From Alistipes finegoldii DSM 17242 (GTDB lineage: Bacteria > Bacteroidota > Bacteroidia > Bacteroidales > Rikenellaceae): DNA of 64,000 nucleotides. The translations under genes were made by a program, and so were the position numbers. Positions 44,944 to 54,006 of this stretch are shown here, in pieces. The stretch spans positions 124,001-188,000 of the forward strand of contig NC_018011.1 of assembly GCF_000265365.1 (NCBI RefSeq), read 5' to 3'. Position 1 is the first letter of the stretch; every line of letters begins with the position of its first letter. A model generated the notes under the pieces. It worked only from the letters and a program-made list of their open reading frames with translations. It was not told the DNA's origin and did not search any database.

Positions 44944-46386
44944 CTATTGTTTAATAATTCGCAATGAATTGGGATACATGTTGTTTACCCGGTTTCCTAT
45001 GCGCTTCGCGAATCCGAGCGCACGGCCCCGCGCGCACACCAGATTGATCCCTTCGGCAAAAGGTCCGGCCCCGATCTCCTGCCTGCGCAGGAAGCGGAGC
45101 GTCTGCTCTTCGTCCAGCTCCGCGGCGGGAACCGCATCCCGGTTCAGTCCGCAGAAGAACGCCAGCGCGGGATCGGGACGCAGGCGGCCCTTGAAGAGCT
45201 GCCCCATCGCCACGCCCGAATATATCACCGGAAGCGCTTCGGCCAGCGCTTTTACGGCTTCCGCCTGCGCGACGTAATAGCCGTAACAGGTGTCGGCGAC
45301 CGTCACGAAGCACATCCGTTCGGGGCTGTTCACCCAGCGGCGCAACTCGGCTGCCGCGGCTCTGTCCACCGAAGCGAAGACCGTGCGCCGCGCCTTGGGC
45401 GTGCGGCAGCGGCCGCCCGCATCGAAAGCCTTGCGGACCACGGCGGCGAAAAATCCCTCGCCGCGCGCCCGGTGGGGATAAAACCGGAAGGTCCGGAACG
45501 CTCCCACGCGCCCGCAGACAATCCCCCACGACGCATCGACGGCGACTTCCCCGGCCTGCGCCGCTTCGTCCTCCGCCCAGCCGAGCATCCGTTCGAGTAC
45601 GCCTTCGTCCTCGTCGCGGTTGAACGTACAGGTGCTGTATATCAGCACTCCGCCGGGTTTGAGCGCACGCCACGCTTCACGCAACAGCTCGTCCTGCCTT
45701 GCGGCACAAAGCTTTACATTGCCTTCGCTCCATTCGCCGCGGGCGTCGCGGTCCTTGCGGAACATCCCCTCGCCGGAGCAGGGAGCGTCCACCGCCACCA
45801 CGTCGAACCACGCTTCGAAACCGCCCAGCTGCCGGGCTTCGCACGTCGTCACCGCAACGTTGCCCGTGCCCCACTTGCGGACGTTGTCCGCCAGCACCTG
45901 AGCGCGGCGGCGGTCGATCTCGTTGGCGACGACCAGTCCGTCAGGCCCCACGAGCGACGCATAGAGCGTCGTCTTGCCGCCCGGAGCAGCGCAAAGGTCG
46001 AGAATCCGCCTGCCGGCGACTTCGACACCCTGCAACAAATGTCCCACGAACTGCGACGCGGCCTCCTGCACATAGTAGGCCCCCGCATGAAAATCGCTGT
46101 CGAAGGTGAACTGCGGCCGCGCCGCGAGGTAATATCCGTCGCCGCACCACGGCACCCGGCCGTCGGCATCGGCCAGCACGGCAGGCGGCACTCCGTCCGG
46201 ACGAACGACCACCTTGTCCGCGTCCTCCTCCCGCCCGGCTCCGCCGTTCTCCGTACCGCCGCACTTGGCCGGGTTCAGGCGCACCGACACGGGCGGCTCG
46301 GTGTCGAGCGCCGCGCAGAGCGCCGGGCCCTCGCTATCGCCCAGATCGCGCAAAACGCGCTCGGCAAACTTCGCAGGCAGCGTCAT
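44944..46386 (-). CDS. RsmF/NOP2-like rRNA m5C methyltransferase
   Basis: The product has 480 residues. ILDLCAAPGGKTTLYASL (SAM motif I), DAPCSGEGMFRKD and YSTCTFNRDEDE (the two catalytic cysteines) define the RNA m5C methyltransferase family. The RsmF-type C-terminal domain (AVKALAEALPVIYSGVAMGQLFKG) is present. E. coli RsmF methylates C1407 of 16S rRNA; the site here is an inference. It starts 3 bp after the kinase gene. Confidence 0.9.
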   Translation of the reverse strand: MTLPAKFAERVLRDLGDSEGPALCAALDTEPPVSVRLNPAKCGGTENGGAGREEDADKVVVRPDGVPPAVLADADGRVPWCGDGYYLAARPQFTFDSDFHAGAYYVQEAASQFVGHLLQGVEVAGRRILDLCAAPGGKTTLYASLVGPDGLVVANEIDRRRAQVLADNVRKWGTGNVAVTTCEARQLGGFEAWFDVVAVDAPCSGEGMFRKDRDARGEWSEGNVKLCAARQDELLREAWRALKPGGVLIYSTCTFNRDEDEGVLERMLGWAEDEAAQAGEVAVDASWGIVCGRVGAFRTFRFYPHRARGEGFFAAVVRKAFDAGGRCRTPKARRTVFASVDRAAAAELRRWVNSPERMCFVTVADTCYGYYVAQAEAVKALAEALPVIYSGVAMGQLFKGRLRPDPALAFFCGLNRDAVPAAELDEEQTLRFLRRQEIGAGPFAEGINLVCARGRALGFAKRIGNRVNNMYPNSLRIIKQ

Positions 46387-46389
46387 GCG

Positions 46390-47004
46390 TTACTTCCGGG
46401 TATTAAGCGCATCCAGCCGCGCGCAGATTTTATCCAGCACGGCAGGATCCGAAATGAAATCCTCATGGTCCTTGTCCACCACGAGCACGTCGCCTTCGTA
46501 TATGTTGTCTATCCAGTTGTTGTACTTGTCGTTCAGCCGCTTGAGGTACAGCTCGTCGATATTCATCTCGTACTCGCGGCCGCGCTTGCGGATCTGCGAA
46601 ATCAGCGTCGGGACGCTCGCCTTGAGATAAATCAGCAGGTCGGGCTTGGGAATCAGCTCGGTCACCAGCCTGAAAATCTTCATGTAGGTTTCGATGTCGC
46701 GCGTAGGCATCAGCCCCATTTCATGGAGGTTGCCGGCAAAGATATGCGCATCCTCGTAAACCGTGCGGTCCTGAAAAATCACGCCCGAACCGCCGTCGGA
46801 GAGCATGTCCATCGTCTGCTGGATGCGGCTTCCCAGAAAGTACATCTGCAGATTGAACGACCAGCGGTTCATATCTTCATAGAAGTCGCCGATATAGGGG
46901 TTGTTGCACTCTTCGAGATACGACTTGGCATTGTAGCGCTTGGTCAGAATCTGGGTCAGCGTCGTCTTTCCGCTTCCGATGTTGCCTGCAATTGCTATAT
47001 ACAT
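46390..47004 (-). CDS. Deoxynucleoside kinase
   Basis: The product has 204 residues from ATG 47004 (MYIAIAGNIGSGKTTL); a longer frame from 47046 lacks support. The P-loop GNIGSGKT, the substrate Glu in YLEECNNP and the QDRTVYEDA (ERS-like) motif place it in the dAK/dGK family. It salvages deoxynucleosides. It is the first gene of the run kinase-rsmF-like-merR. Confidence 0.9.
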   Translation of the reverse strand: MYIAIAGNIGSGKTTLTQILTKRYNAKSYLEECNNPYIGDFYEDMNRWSFNLQMYFLGSRIQQTMDMLSDGGSGVIFQDRTVYEDAHIFAGNLHEMGLMPTRDIETYMKIFRLVTELIPKPDLLIYLKASVPTLISQIRKRGREYEMNIDELYLKRLNDKYNNWIDNIYEGDVLVVDKDHEDFISDPAVLDKICARLDALNTRK

Positions 47005-47092
47005 ATTATACGATATTTGTTTTACATTTTTGTCCTGCCGGAGCATTCCGGCGCCCTGTCATCATGGCGTCGCGCCGCAAAAACGTCCGCCG

Positions 47093-48565
47093 TCACTTCT
47101 TCTCCCCGCCGAACGCCAGAATCTCCTCGGCCACATGGCGGTCGTTGACCAGCCGCGGCACCTTGTTCTTGCCGCGGGCGCGCAGCCATGCGAGGAAAAG
47201 CCCGCGGTCCACGACCGTCAGCCGCTGCCGTTCGAGCGTGGTCCGGCGCTTGGCGTCGTAATCCGAATTCACGGCCCGCAGCTCCCGGTCGAGCGCTTCG
47301 GCGAAATGCTCGCGGCTGTCGGGCTCACGCTCGAACTCCACGATCCACTCGTGGGCGCCCCGCTCCCGGAGCGACATGTAGCACGGCGCCACGGTATACT
47401 CCCCGACGACGGCCCCGGTCTCGTTGCTGGCGGCAATCAGGGCACGGTCGGCGTTATCGACGATCAGCTCCTCGCCGAAGACGTTGATATACTGCCGTGT
47501 GCGGCCCGCGAACCGGATCCGGTAGGGATTCGTCGAGGTGAACTCCACCGTATCGCCGATTTCGTAACGCCACAAACCGTTGTTCGAGGTGATCAGCATG
47601 GCGTACACACGGCCGCACTCCACGCCCTCCAGCGGGACGATCGTCCCGCCGCTGCGGAACTCGAAGAAGTTGCCGTAGTCGAGCATCAGCAGCATGTCGT
47701 CGCGCGACGGATCGTCGGCCAGCGCGAAGAAGCCCTCCGAAGCGTTGTAGGTCTCCATGTACTGCATCCGCTCCGAGGGTATCAGCGCCTCGAACGAGCG
47801 GCGGTAAGGACCGAATTCCACGCCCCCGTGGGCGAACATGCAGAGGTTGGGCCACACTTCGAGCAGGTTCTGCCGCCCCGTATATTCCAGCACGCGACGC
47901 ATCATCGCCAAATTCCACGACGGCACACCCGCAAAGGCCGTGATGTTTTCGCCGACGCACTCGCGGCAGATCGCCTCGACCTTGCGGTCGAAGTCGGGAA
48001 TGAGCGCCGTGGCCATACGCGGCGCACGGAACCAGCCGCTCCAGAACGTCGTCTCGTGTATCAGTATGGCCGACAGGTCGCCCACCAGATTGCGCCCTTC
48101 GCGGCTGCACGACCCGCCCAGCGTCAGCGTCTTGCCTTCGAAAACCCCGGTCTTCGGATTGTTGCCCGAAAAGACCGTCGCCACGTCGCGCATGCCCAGC
48201 GTATGGTTCCACCAGAGCGACTCCTCCGTGACCGGGATGTATTTGCTCCGGTCCGACGTGGTGCCCGACGAACGGGCGAAGAGCTTCACGCGGCCCGGCG
48301 AAGCGACGTTCTTCTCGCCGGCCAGCATCTTCTCGATATAGGGCTTGAACGTCTCGTAATCGAACGTTTCGACCATCGTCTGGAACTGTTCGACCGTGCG
48401 GACATGCCCCAAGTCGTAACGCCAGCCGAATTCGGTCCGCCGTCCGCGGCGCAGCAGCTGCCTGAAGACGCGTTCCTGCGTCTCGGCCGGCCGGCGCCGG
48501 AAACGGTCGATGGCCCGCTCGCGCTGCGAAAACCATGCTTTGAGTAATATGCTTCTGAATGACAC
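47093..48565 (-). CDS. GH3-family acyl-adenylate enzyme
   Basis: The product has 490 residues from the GTG at 48565 (MSFRSILLKAWFSQRE). An ATG at 48631 would add 22 residues rich in Pro and Arg, so I prefer GTG with modest certainty. FARSSGTTSDRSKYIP is the ATP-binding loop of the adenylate-forming GH3 superfamily, and YNASEGFF, LWRYEIGDTVEF and INVFGEELI follow. Plant members conjugate amino acids to acyl acids; the bacterial role is unknown. It lies 72 bp after trkA. Confidence 0.85.
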   Translation of the reverse strand: MSFRSILLKAWFSQRERAIDRFRRRPAETQERVFRQLLRRGRRTEFGWRYDLGHVRTVEQFQTMVETFDYETFKPYIEKMLAGEKNVASPGRVKLFARSSGTTSDRSKYIPVTEESLWWNHTLGMRDVATVFSGNNPKTGVFEGKTLTLGGSCSREGRNLVGDLSAILIHETTFWSGWFRAPRMATALIPDFDRKVEAICRECVGENITAFAGVPSWNLAMMRRVLEYTGRQNLLEVWPNLCMFAHGGVEFGPYRRSFEALIPSERMQYMETYNASEGFFALADDPSRDDMLLMLDYGNFFEFRSGGTIVPLEGVECGRVYAMLITSNNGLWRYEIGDTVEFTSTNPYRIRFAGRTRQYINVFGEELIVDNADRALIAASNETGAVVGEYTVAPCYMSLRERGAHEWIVEFEREPDSREHFAEALDRELRAVNSDYDAKRRTTLERQRLTVVDRGLFLAWLRARGKNKVPRLVNDRHVAEEILAFGGEKK

Positions 48566-48637
48566 GTGTCTGTTCGGTTTCGTTGCCGGCGGCGTGCGCT
48601 GCCCGGCGGCGTGCGCCGGGCAGCGCGGCACGCGCCG

Positions 48638-49978
48638 TCAGTTAAAAAAGTATCCTACTTTGCCCACGGACGCAGGCATGGCGAAGACCACCACGCGGTC
48701 GTAGGGGTTGATTTCCATATTGTCCACGGCGATGAACACCTTGTCGCCGCGCACGATGCCGCCGATGATCGTATCTTCGGGAAGTCCCATGTCCTTGATC
48801 CGGGTCTTGACGGCCGGAGCGTTGGGCTTGACGATGAACTCCAGCACCTCGGCGTCGCTGCCCGTCAGGCACTTGATGGCCTGCACGTCGGTGGACATCG
48901 TGAAGCGGAATATGTTCGACGCCGTCACCAGTTTCTTGTTGATGATCGTGTCGATGCCGATCGACTCGGCGAGGTTGATGTAATTGAGGTTCTCGACCTC
49001 GGCGATCACCTTCTTGACCCCCATGCGCTTGGCGAGCATCGCCGCGAGGATGTTGGTCTCGCTGCGGCCCGTCACGGCCACGAAGGCGTCCATATTGGAA
49101 AGCCCCTCCTCCATCATGGCCTCGGTGTTGCGGCCGTCCTCGTTGATTATCAGCGTCTTATCCAGCAACTCCGCCAGCCGATAGGCCTTCTCTGCGTTGT
49201 AATCGACCAGCTTGATATTCACCTCCTCCTGCAATTCGGTGGCGATGCGGATGCCGATGCGCGAACCGCCGAGGATCATCATGTTCTTGATCTCGATATT
49301 GGACTGCCCGGAGAACTCCATGACCTGCTTCACGGCGTCCTGACGCGCGATGACGTAGATCACGTCGCCCTCGGTGAAGATCTCGCCCTGCCGGGGGATG
49401 ATCGTCTCGCCGCTCCGCGTGATGGCCACCGTGCGGTAGCTCAGCGGCGTCTCGTCGTCGTCGAAGCCCTCGATCTGCCGTCCCACCAGCGGCGAGGCCG
49501 GTTCCAGACGGAACACTACCAGCGAGAGTTTGCCGCTCGAAAAATCGACGTACTCCGTGGTCGAGGTGTGCCCCAGCAGGTTGATGACCTCGCGGGCCGC
49601 CACCTTTTCGGGATAGAACAGGTAGTCGATGCCCATGTCGATGAACATCTCCTTGTTGTTGGGTTCGAGGTACTCGTTGTTGTCGATGCGGGCGATGGAC
49701 TTCCGGGCGCCCAGCTTCTTGGCCAGCATCGCCGCCACGACGTTGTCGTTCTCCTCGTGGTTCACGGCGATGAAAAGGTCGCACTTGCGCACCGAAGCCT
49801 TGCGGAGCACGGCGAAGGTCGTCGAATCCCCCTCGACGGTAATCACGTCGGCCAGACTCCCCACGTCGGAAAGCAGTTTCTGGTCGCTGTCGATAATGGT
49901 GATGTCGTGGCCGTTGCCGCTCAGCATCTTCGCCAGATGGCTCCCCATCTCTCCCGCTCCCGCTATTACGATTTTCAT
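48638..49978 (-). CDS. trkA: Trk potassium uptake regulatory subunit TrkA
   Basis: The product has 446 residues from ATG 49978. It has two RCK-N Rossmann domains (KIVIAGAGEMGSHLAKML and KNMMILGGSRIGIRIA), each followed by an RCK-C domain, as in E. coli TrkA. It binds NAD(H) and gates the TrkH channel. No trkH gene is in the window. A much longer frame to 50449 crosses the promoter and the next gene and is rejected. Confidence 0.94.
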   Translation of the reverse strand: MKIVIAGAGEMGSHLAKMLSGNGHDITIIDSDQKLLSDVGSLADVITVEGDSTTFAVLRKASVRKCDLFIAVNHEENDNVVAAMLAKKLGARKSIARIDNNEYLEPNNKEMFIDMGIDYLFYPEKVAAREVINLLGHTSTTEYVDFSSGKLSLVVFRLEPASPLVGRQIEGFDDDETPLSYRTVAITRSGETIIPRQGEIFTEGDVIYVIARQDAVKQVMEFSGQSNIEIKNMMILGGSRIGIRIATELQEEVNIKLVDYNAEKAYRLAELLDKTLIINEDGRNTEAMMEEGLSNMDAFVAVTGRSETNILAAMLAKRMGVKKVIAEVENLNYINLAESIGIDTIINKKLVTASNIFRFTMSTDVQAIKCLTGSDAEVLEFIVKPNAPAVKTRIKDMGLPEDTIIGGIVRGDKVFIAVDNMEINPYDRVVVFAMPASVGKVGYFFN

Positions 49979-50044
49979 AGTATTGCGTCGTTGTCTTTTT
50001 GCATCCGCCGCCGAAGAGAGGGCAGCGTTTTTGCAATTTATCTT

Positions 50045-50062
50045 ACAAATGTATACATTTGT
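50045..50062. promoter_or_regulatory. Palindromic bidirectional promoter core
   Basis: CAAATGTATACATTTG (with one extra base pair on each side, an 18-bp perfect palindrome) consists of two TACATTTG boxes back to back: minus strand 50046-50053 for trkA, plus strand 50054-50061 for the Cys-rich membrane protein gene. Confidence 0.65.
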
Positions 50063-50105
50063 GACCGAAAGCCAAAATTTCGGGACGTAAAAATACCTTA
50101 TTGAT

Positions 50106-50375
50106 ATGCCGACATGGTTAATCGTTTTTCTGTTCGCGGTGGGGGCCGTGGCCCTTTTCGTCGTGGGCATGTCGCTGACGCTGATGATCAAAGGACATAA
50201 CATCGACTCCGAGATCTCGACCAACAAGAACATGCAGCGGCTGGGCATCAAGTGCGCCGTACACGAAACGCGCGAAGCGGACGGCAGCGCCGGCTGCTCC
50301 GACACGCATACGGCCGCGGGGTGTTCGGGCAACTGCTCGGCCTGCGACATCGAAGAGGCCGGGCACGGAAAATAG
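50106..50375 (+). CDS. Small membrane-anchored Cys-rich protein
   Basis: The product has 89 residues: one transmembrane helix (residues about 4-28) and a tail with five cysteines (IKCAVHE, SAGCSDTHTAAGCSGNCSACD). No family is certain; small Bacteroidota membrane proteins with N-K-x-M-x-x-x-G-I-x-C segments look similar. The CxxC spacing suggests metal or redox activity. Confidence 0.65.
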   Translation: MPTWLIVFLFAVGAVALFVVGMSLTLMIKGHNIDSEISTNKNMQRLGIKCAVHETREADGSAGCSDTHTAAGCSGNCSACDIEEAGHGK

Positions 50376-50418
50376 CCCCGGATGCGAACGCGCTGAAACC
50401 CCTGCAAACCCGCCGCAC

Positions 50419-50958
50419 ATGATCCGACAACCCGAATCCCCGAAGACATTCGTCTGGCGCATATGCTCGGCGCATGTGATCGCCTACTTCACCGCCGGCG
50501 TTTTCGCCCTCCTCTTCCTCGATTACAGAACCCACTTCTCGTCCGAGTCGCTGGCTCTGCTGATGCGGCCCGTAAGCTCACCGTGGGTCGCGCTCGGCCC
50601 CGGACTGCAGATTTTCCGAGGAGTGCTGATCGCGCTGGCGCTGCTGCCCGTACGCGGATTCCTGTACGGCAAAAACGGATTCCTCAAGCTGGCGTGGCTG
50701 GTTCTGGGCCTGAGTTTCATCTCGACCATAGGTCCCACGCCCGGCTCGTTCGACGGCTACATCTACACGATCCTGCCCGTGCAGTATCATCTGGGCGGAA
50801 TCCCCGAAGCCGTTTTATACACCGCGCTCTTCGCGGGCATCCTCGCCTTCTGGCACAAATCCGGAAAAAGATACGTCACGGTGCTCTCCATCGTACTTGT
50901 GGCCGTAATCGTACTGCTCAGCGTCATGGGATTCCTCGGCGCGGCGCAGGCGGAGTAA
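50419..50958 (+). CDS. Multi-span membrane protein of unknown function
   Basis: The product has 179 residues and about five transmembrane segments (near residues 17-35, 60-80, 90-110, 128-147 and 152-174). No motif is recognised. It starts 43 bp after the Cys-rich membrane protein gene and is probably cotranscribed with it. Confidence 0.65.
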   Translation: MIRQPESPKTFVWRICSAHVIAYFTAGVFALLFLDYRTHFSSESLALLMRPVSSPWVALGPGLQIFRGVLIALALLPVRGFLYGKNGFLKLAWLVLGLSFISTIGPTPGSFDGYIYTILPVQYHLGGIPEAVLYTALFAGILAFWHKSGKRYVTVLSIVLVAVIVLLSVMGFLGAAQAE

Positions 50959-51205
50959 CGCGGCGGCCGTCGGGCAAAACCGGAATCTACCGGATGTGAT
51001 CGAGTGGCGAAAGCTGGCAGTAGTTGCTGGGGCTGAATGAGGTTGGCGGGCTGTAGCAGGCTGAGGTTGGCAAGCTGAGGTTGGCGGGCAGAAGCTGGCC
51101 GAAACCGGCTGAGGCCGACTCGCCGGCGAATAAAAAAATGAGGTTGCCCGACGCGCGGACGACCTCTTCTTCGTATATCTCGGCAACGGTTCGGAACCGC
51201 TTCCG
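50959..51205. repeat. Convergent gap with TGAGGTTGGC repeats
   Basis: No gene is present. The 10-mer TGAGGTTGGC occurs at 51038, 51062 and 51077, embedded in diverged GCTG/GGC words (about 51031-51120). The cysQ terminator closes the region. Confidence 0.8.
51130..51167 (-). terminator. Intrinsic terminator of the cysQ run
   Basis: On the minus strand a GAGGT/ACCTC stem with an inner GTCCG/CGGGC stem is followed by ATTTTTTT. Confidence 0.75.
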
Positions 51206-52090
51206 TCAAATCTTGCAGTGTTTCGACCGGCAGACGAACCACGGATTGCGCAGGTCCTCCTCGTTGTAGAGCAGTTCCCGGTCGTCGGGCAGCGTGCGGG
51301 TGCGGCCGCCCGCTTCGGCGAGGATCAGCTCGCCCGCGGCAGTGTCCCACTCGTACGTATGCGTCGTGCGGACATAATAATCGACCTTCCCCTCGGCCAG
51401 CAGGCAGAATTTGTAGGAACTCCCCTGCTCGACGATCTCCAGATCGGGATGCGCTTCGCGCAGGCGGGCGATATGCTCCGCCGTTTCGGGCGTCTGGTGC
51501 GACCGCGACACGGCCACCCGCAGGCGGGGGTGCTCCGCCCCCTCTTCGAGCGGCAGCTGCCGCCAGCCCGTGACGATCTGGTCGTAAGTGTATTCGGCGG
51601 CGGCATCCGGCGCAATATGCTCCTTGACGTAGGAACCCGAATCCCGCCCGGCGACGTACATCTTTTCGAAATAGGGGACATAAATGACCGCCCCCATGCA
51701 GACGTTGTTCTCCATCAGGGCGATATTCACGGTAAATTCGTTGTTTCCCTTGATGAACTCGACCGTTCCGTCGAGCGGATCGACCAGCCAGTACAACTCC
51801 CAGTTGCGGCGTTCGTCGTAGCGCATCTCGCGGCCCTCCTCACTCAGGATCGGGATGCGCGTGCGGCCCAGATATTCGCGGATGGTTTTGTGTGCTAGGC
51901 GGTCGGCGAGGGTGATCGGCGTCTTGTCGTCTTTGAGGCTTATATCGTAATCGTCTAAATTCTTGTAAATATTCATTATCGAGGCTCCGGCCCTGACTGC
52001 CGCATTGAACAGCGGCGGCAGCAGATACATCCTCACCTTGTCGTTTATCATCGTAGCTCGTTTTTTGAGTTCGGTAATTTCGATTGCCAT
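51206..52090 (-). CDS. cysQ: 3'(2'),5'-bisphosphate nucleotidase CysQ-like
   Basis: The product has 294 residues; an internal ATG at 52051 (MINDKVRMYLL) is an equally likely start. DPLDGTVEFIKGNNEFTVNI and EWDTAAGELILAEAGG are inositol monophosphatase-fold motifs in the CysQ form, and LSEEG supplies another metal ligand. It removes PAP from sulfate assimilation. It lies 18 bp after the glycosyltransferase-like gene. Confidence 0.9.
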   Translation of the reverse strand: MAIEITELKKRATMINDKVRMYLLPPLFNAAVRAGASIMNIYKNLDDYDISLKDDKTPITLADRLAHKTIREYLGRTRIPILSEEGREMRYDERRNWELYWLVDPLDGTVEFIKGNNEFTVNIALMENNVCMGAVIYVPYFEKMYVAGRDSGSYVKEHIAPDAAAEYTYDQIVTGWRQLPLEEGAEHPRLRVAVSRSHQTPETAEHIARLREAHPDLEIVEQGSSYKFCLLAEGKVDYYVRTTHTYEWDTAAGELILAEAGGRTRTLPDDRELLYNEEDLRNPWFVCRSKHCKI

Positions 52091-52108
52091 GGTAAAGGTA
52101 ACAAGAAT

Positions 52109-53065
52109 TTATGATATGGTAAAATTTTTCACTCCTATTTTACAGCGGCGCAGCAGCCCCTTCTCGTCGCCGCCCGTACGCCCGCAGGCAATATCGCTAA
52201 GGGCCAGCGAAACACATCCGGCGACGCACCACACGAGGGCTGCGGTGAGCAGCACGGCAGCCGCCGGCCACCGGCCCGTCCATACGGCGGCGACGATCGC
52301 AGCGGCCAGCGCCGCAGCCGGCACGACACGCAGAACTGCCTGCAAACCAATACGCTGCCTGCGCGCAGACTGGGGCGTATAGAAAACCGGCTCCCAAAGG
52401 CTCCGCCGACGGCGCCACGGAACGGCTTTGCCCGGACGGCGCGCAAAACCGCCGGCCGCAACGACGGCTTCGCGGCTCAGCAGCGCGGCAGGCTCTCCGA
52501 TCCGCGAACGCACGCAATCGCACCCTCCGACGCCCCGCTCCCCCACTTCGGCCACCAGCCGCGCGACAGCGTCCGGCAGCAGAAACTGTCCCTCCCGCAC
52601 CGGCAGCACGTAATCGTAAGCGGCCACTTCGGCCGCCGCATCGAAATCGCCGGCGGGAGTATCCTGCGCACGGTCCACCAGCACCAGCCTGCGGAAACGG
52701 CGTTTGCGCGAACGCCCCAGCGCACGCACGCCCGTCACGGGCAGCTCCTCCGACAGCGCGTATTCGACGCGGATCATGCGGTAGCGGGCCGTAAAGGCCG
52801 CAAACTCGACGGGATAACGCAGGGAATCGAGCACCACGATCACCTCATAGTGTGCATATTCGGCCGAAAGCAGGTTTTCGACCTGCTCCTGCGCATGGAC
52901 GCCGCTGCACAACACCGATATCCCGATGCCGCCGGGCGTGTCGCTCGCCACGGCGTGCGAACCTGCCAGCAGCAGCCGTTTGTTATGTCCCCGCACGACC
53001 AGCCAGAGCAGCGCGAGGGCCGCAGCGGCGACAGCGGCAAGCAGCAGTAACAGCACGATCAGCAT
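52109..53065 (-). CDS. Membrane protein with degenerate GT2-like domain
   Basis: The product has 318 residues: an N-terminal transmembrane helix, then a Rossmann-like segment resembling family 2 glycosyltransferases (GISVLCSGVHAQEQVENLLSAEYAHYEVIVVLDS, later YDYVLPVREGQFLLPDAV), and two C-terminal helices. The DxD-type and QxxRW-like motifs expected of an active enzyme are not evident, so activity is doubtful. It overlaps the HEAT-like gene by 7 bp. Confidence 0.6.
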   Translation of the reverse strand: MLIVLLLLLAAVAAAALALLWLVVRGHNKRLLLAGSHAVASDTPGGIGISVLCSGVHAQEQVENLLSAEYAHYEVIVVLDSLRYPVEFAAFTARYRMIRVEYALSEELPVTGVRALGRSRKRRFRRLVLVDRAQDTPAGDFDAAAEVAAYDYVLPVREGQFLLPDAVARLVAEVGERGVGGCDCVRSRIGEPAALLSREAVVAAGGFARRPGKAVPWRRRRSLWEPVFYTPQSARRQRIGLQAVLRVVPAAALAAAIVAAVWTGRWPAAAVLLTAALVWCVAGCVSLALSDIACGRTGGDEKGLLRRCKIGVKNFTIS

Positions 53066-54006
53066 ACCAGACTCCGTTTATAGGAATGTATAAGCGATTC
53101 GTAGTAGGGACGCTCCCGGTCGCCGAACAACCGCCGCAGCACGGCAGGCGCATAGCCCTCCCGCGCCATGTAGCGCATCAGCGCCTTGCGTTCGGCGCGG
53201 CTCATCGAGGCGATGCGGCCCGCCACCTCGCGCCGCCTGAGCGAACAGCGCATCGAGCAGAGCGTGTAGAGCGCTTCGCGGCCCAGTTCCGGCTCCCTTT
53301 CGCGGGCCACCATCGCCAGCAGAAGCCTCTCCGCCTCCTCGATGCCGAACTGCCGCACGATGCCCAGCCCCACCATCCGCAGGTTGCGGTTCGGGGAGCC
53401 GACGAGCGGTTCGTAGGCGATCGGCAGCAGACCGCGGCGCAGCATGGCCATGATCTCCGACACTTCGCAGGCCGAAAAGGGATAGTCGTACTCCGCCATC
53501 CGGCGCAGCGAGGTCGCAGGTTCGGCCGCCAGCTGCGTCATCAGGGCGTAGAAGCGCACGTAACGGTTGCGGCTGCGCGTATAGCGGGCGGCTTCGGCGC
53601 CGACTCCGTCCCCGGCGGGCAGCCGGGAGAGCAGCATCAGGTAGCGCGCACGGCGGTACCCCTGCGCGAAGCGTATCCGGCGCAGCAGCCATCCGTCCAG
53701 CCCGTATTGCACGACGATGCGGCGCAGCGGCGCCGGGTCGAGCCCGTAGGTCGCCGCCACCAGCCTGCCGACGGTTTCGATCAGCAGACGGCGGGCGCCC
53801 GCACGGCGCAGGAGCGGAAAGCGCGGTGCCTCTTCGCCGCCCGAAAATAGGGCGAGCATGACGATATGCAGGTATTTGCGCTGCAGCACGGCATCACGGC
53901 CGCGCCTGCGTCTGCGGCGCATCCGCCCGACCGCCATCCCGCCGAGCAGCCAGAGCGTCACGGCGGCGGCCGCCGCGGAATATATCATGAAAAGCGTTTC
54001 GGTCAT
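53059..54006 (-). CDS. Membrane-anchored HEAT-like repeat protein
   Basis: The product has 315 residues from ATG 54006 (MTETLFMIYSAAA). It has one transmembrane helix followed by a very basic segment (GRMRRRRRRGRD), then alpha-helical HEAT-like repeats (for example NRNLRMVGLGIVRQFGIEEAERLLLAMV). A longer frame to 54492 overlaps the receiver gene and is rejected. It overlaps the receiver gene by 4 bp and the GT2-like gene by 7 bp. Confidence 0.65.
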   Translation of the reverse strand: MTETLFMIYSAAAAAVTLWLLGGMAVGRMRRRRRRGRDAVLQRKYLHIVMLALFSGGEEAPRFPLLRRAGARRLLIETVGRLVAATYGLDPAPLRRIVVQYGLDGWLLRRIRFAQGYRRARYLMLLSRLPAGDGVGAEAARYTRSRNRYVRFYALMTQLAAEPATSLRRMAEYDYPFSACEVSEIMAMLRRGLLPIAYEPLVGSPNRNLRMVGLGIVRQFGIEEAERLLLAMVAREREPELGREALYTLCSMRCSLRRREVAGRIASMSRAERKALMRYMAREGYAPAVLRRLFGDRERPYYESLIHSYKRSLVC

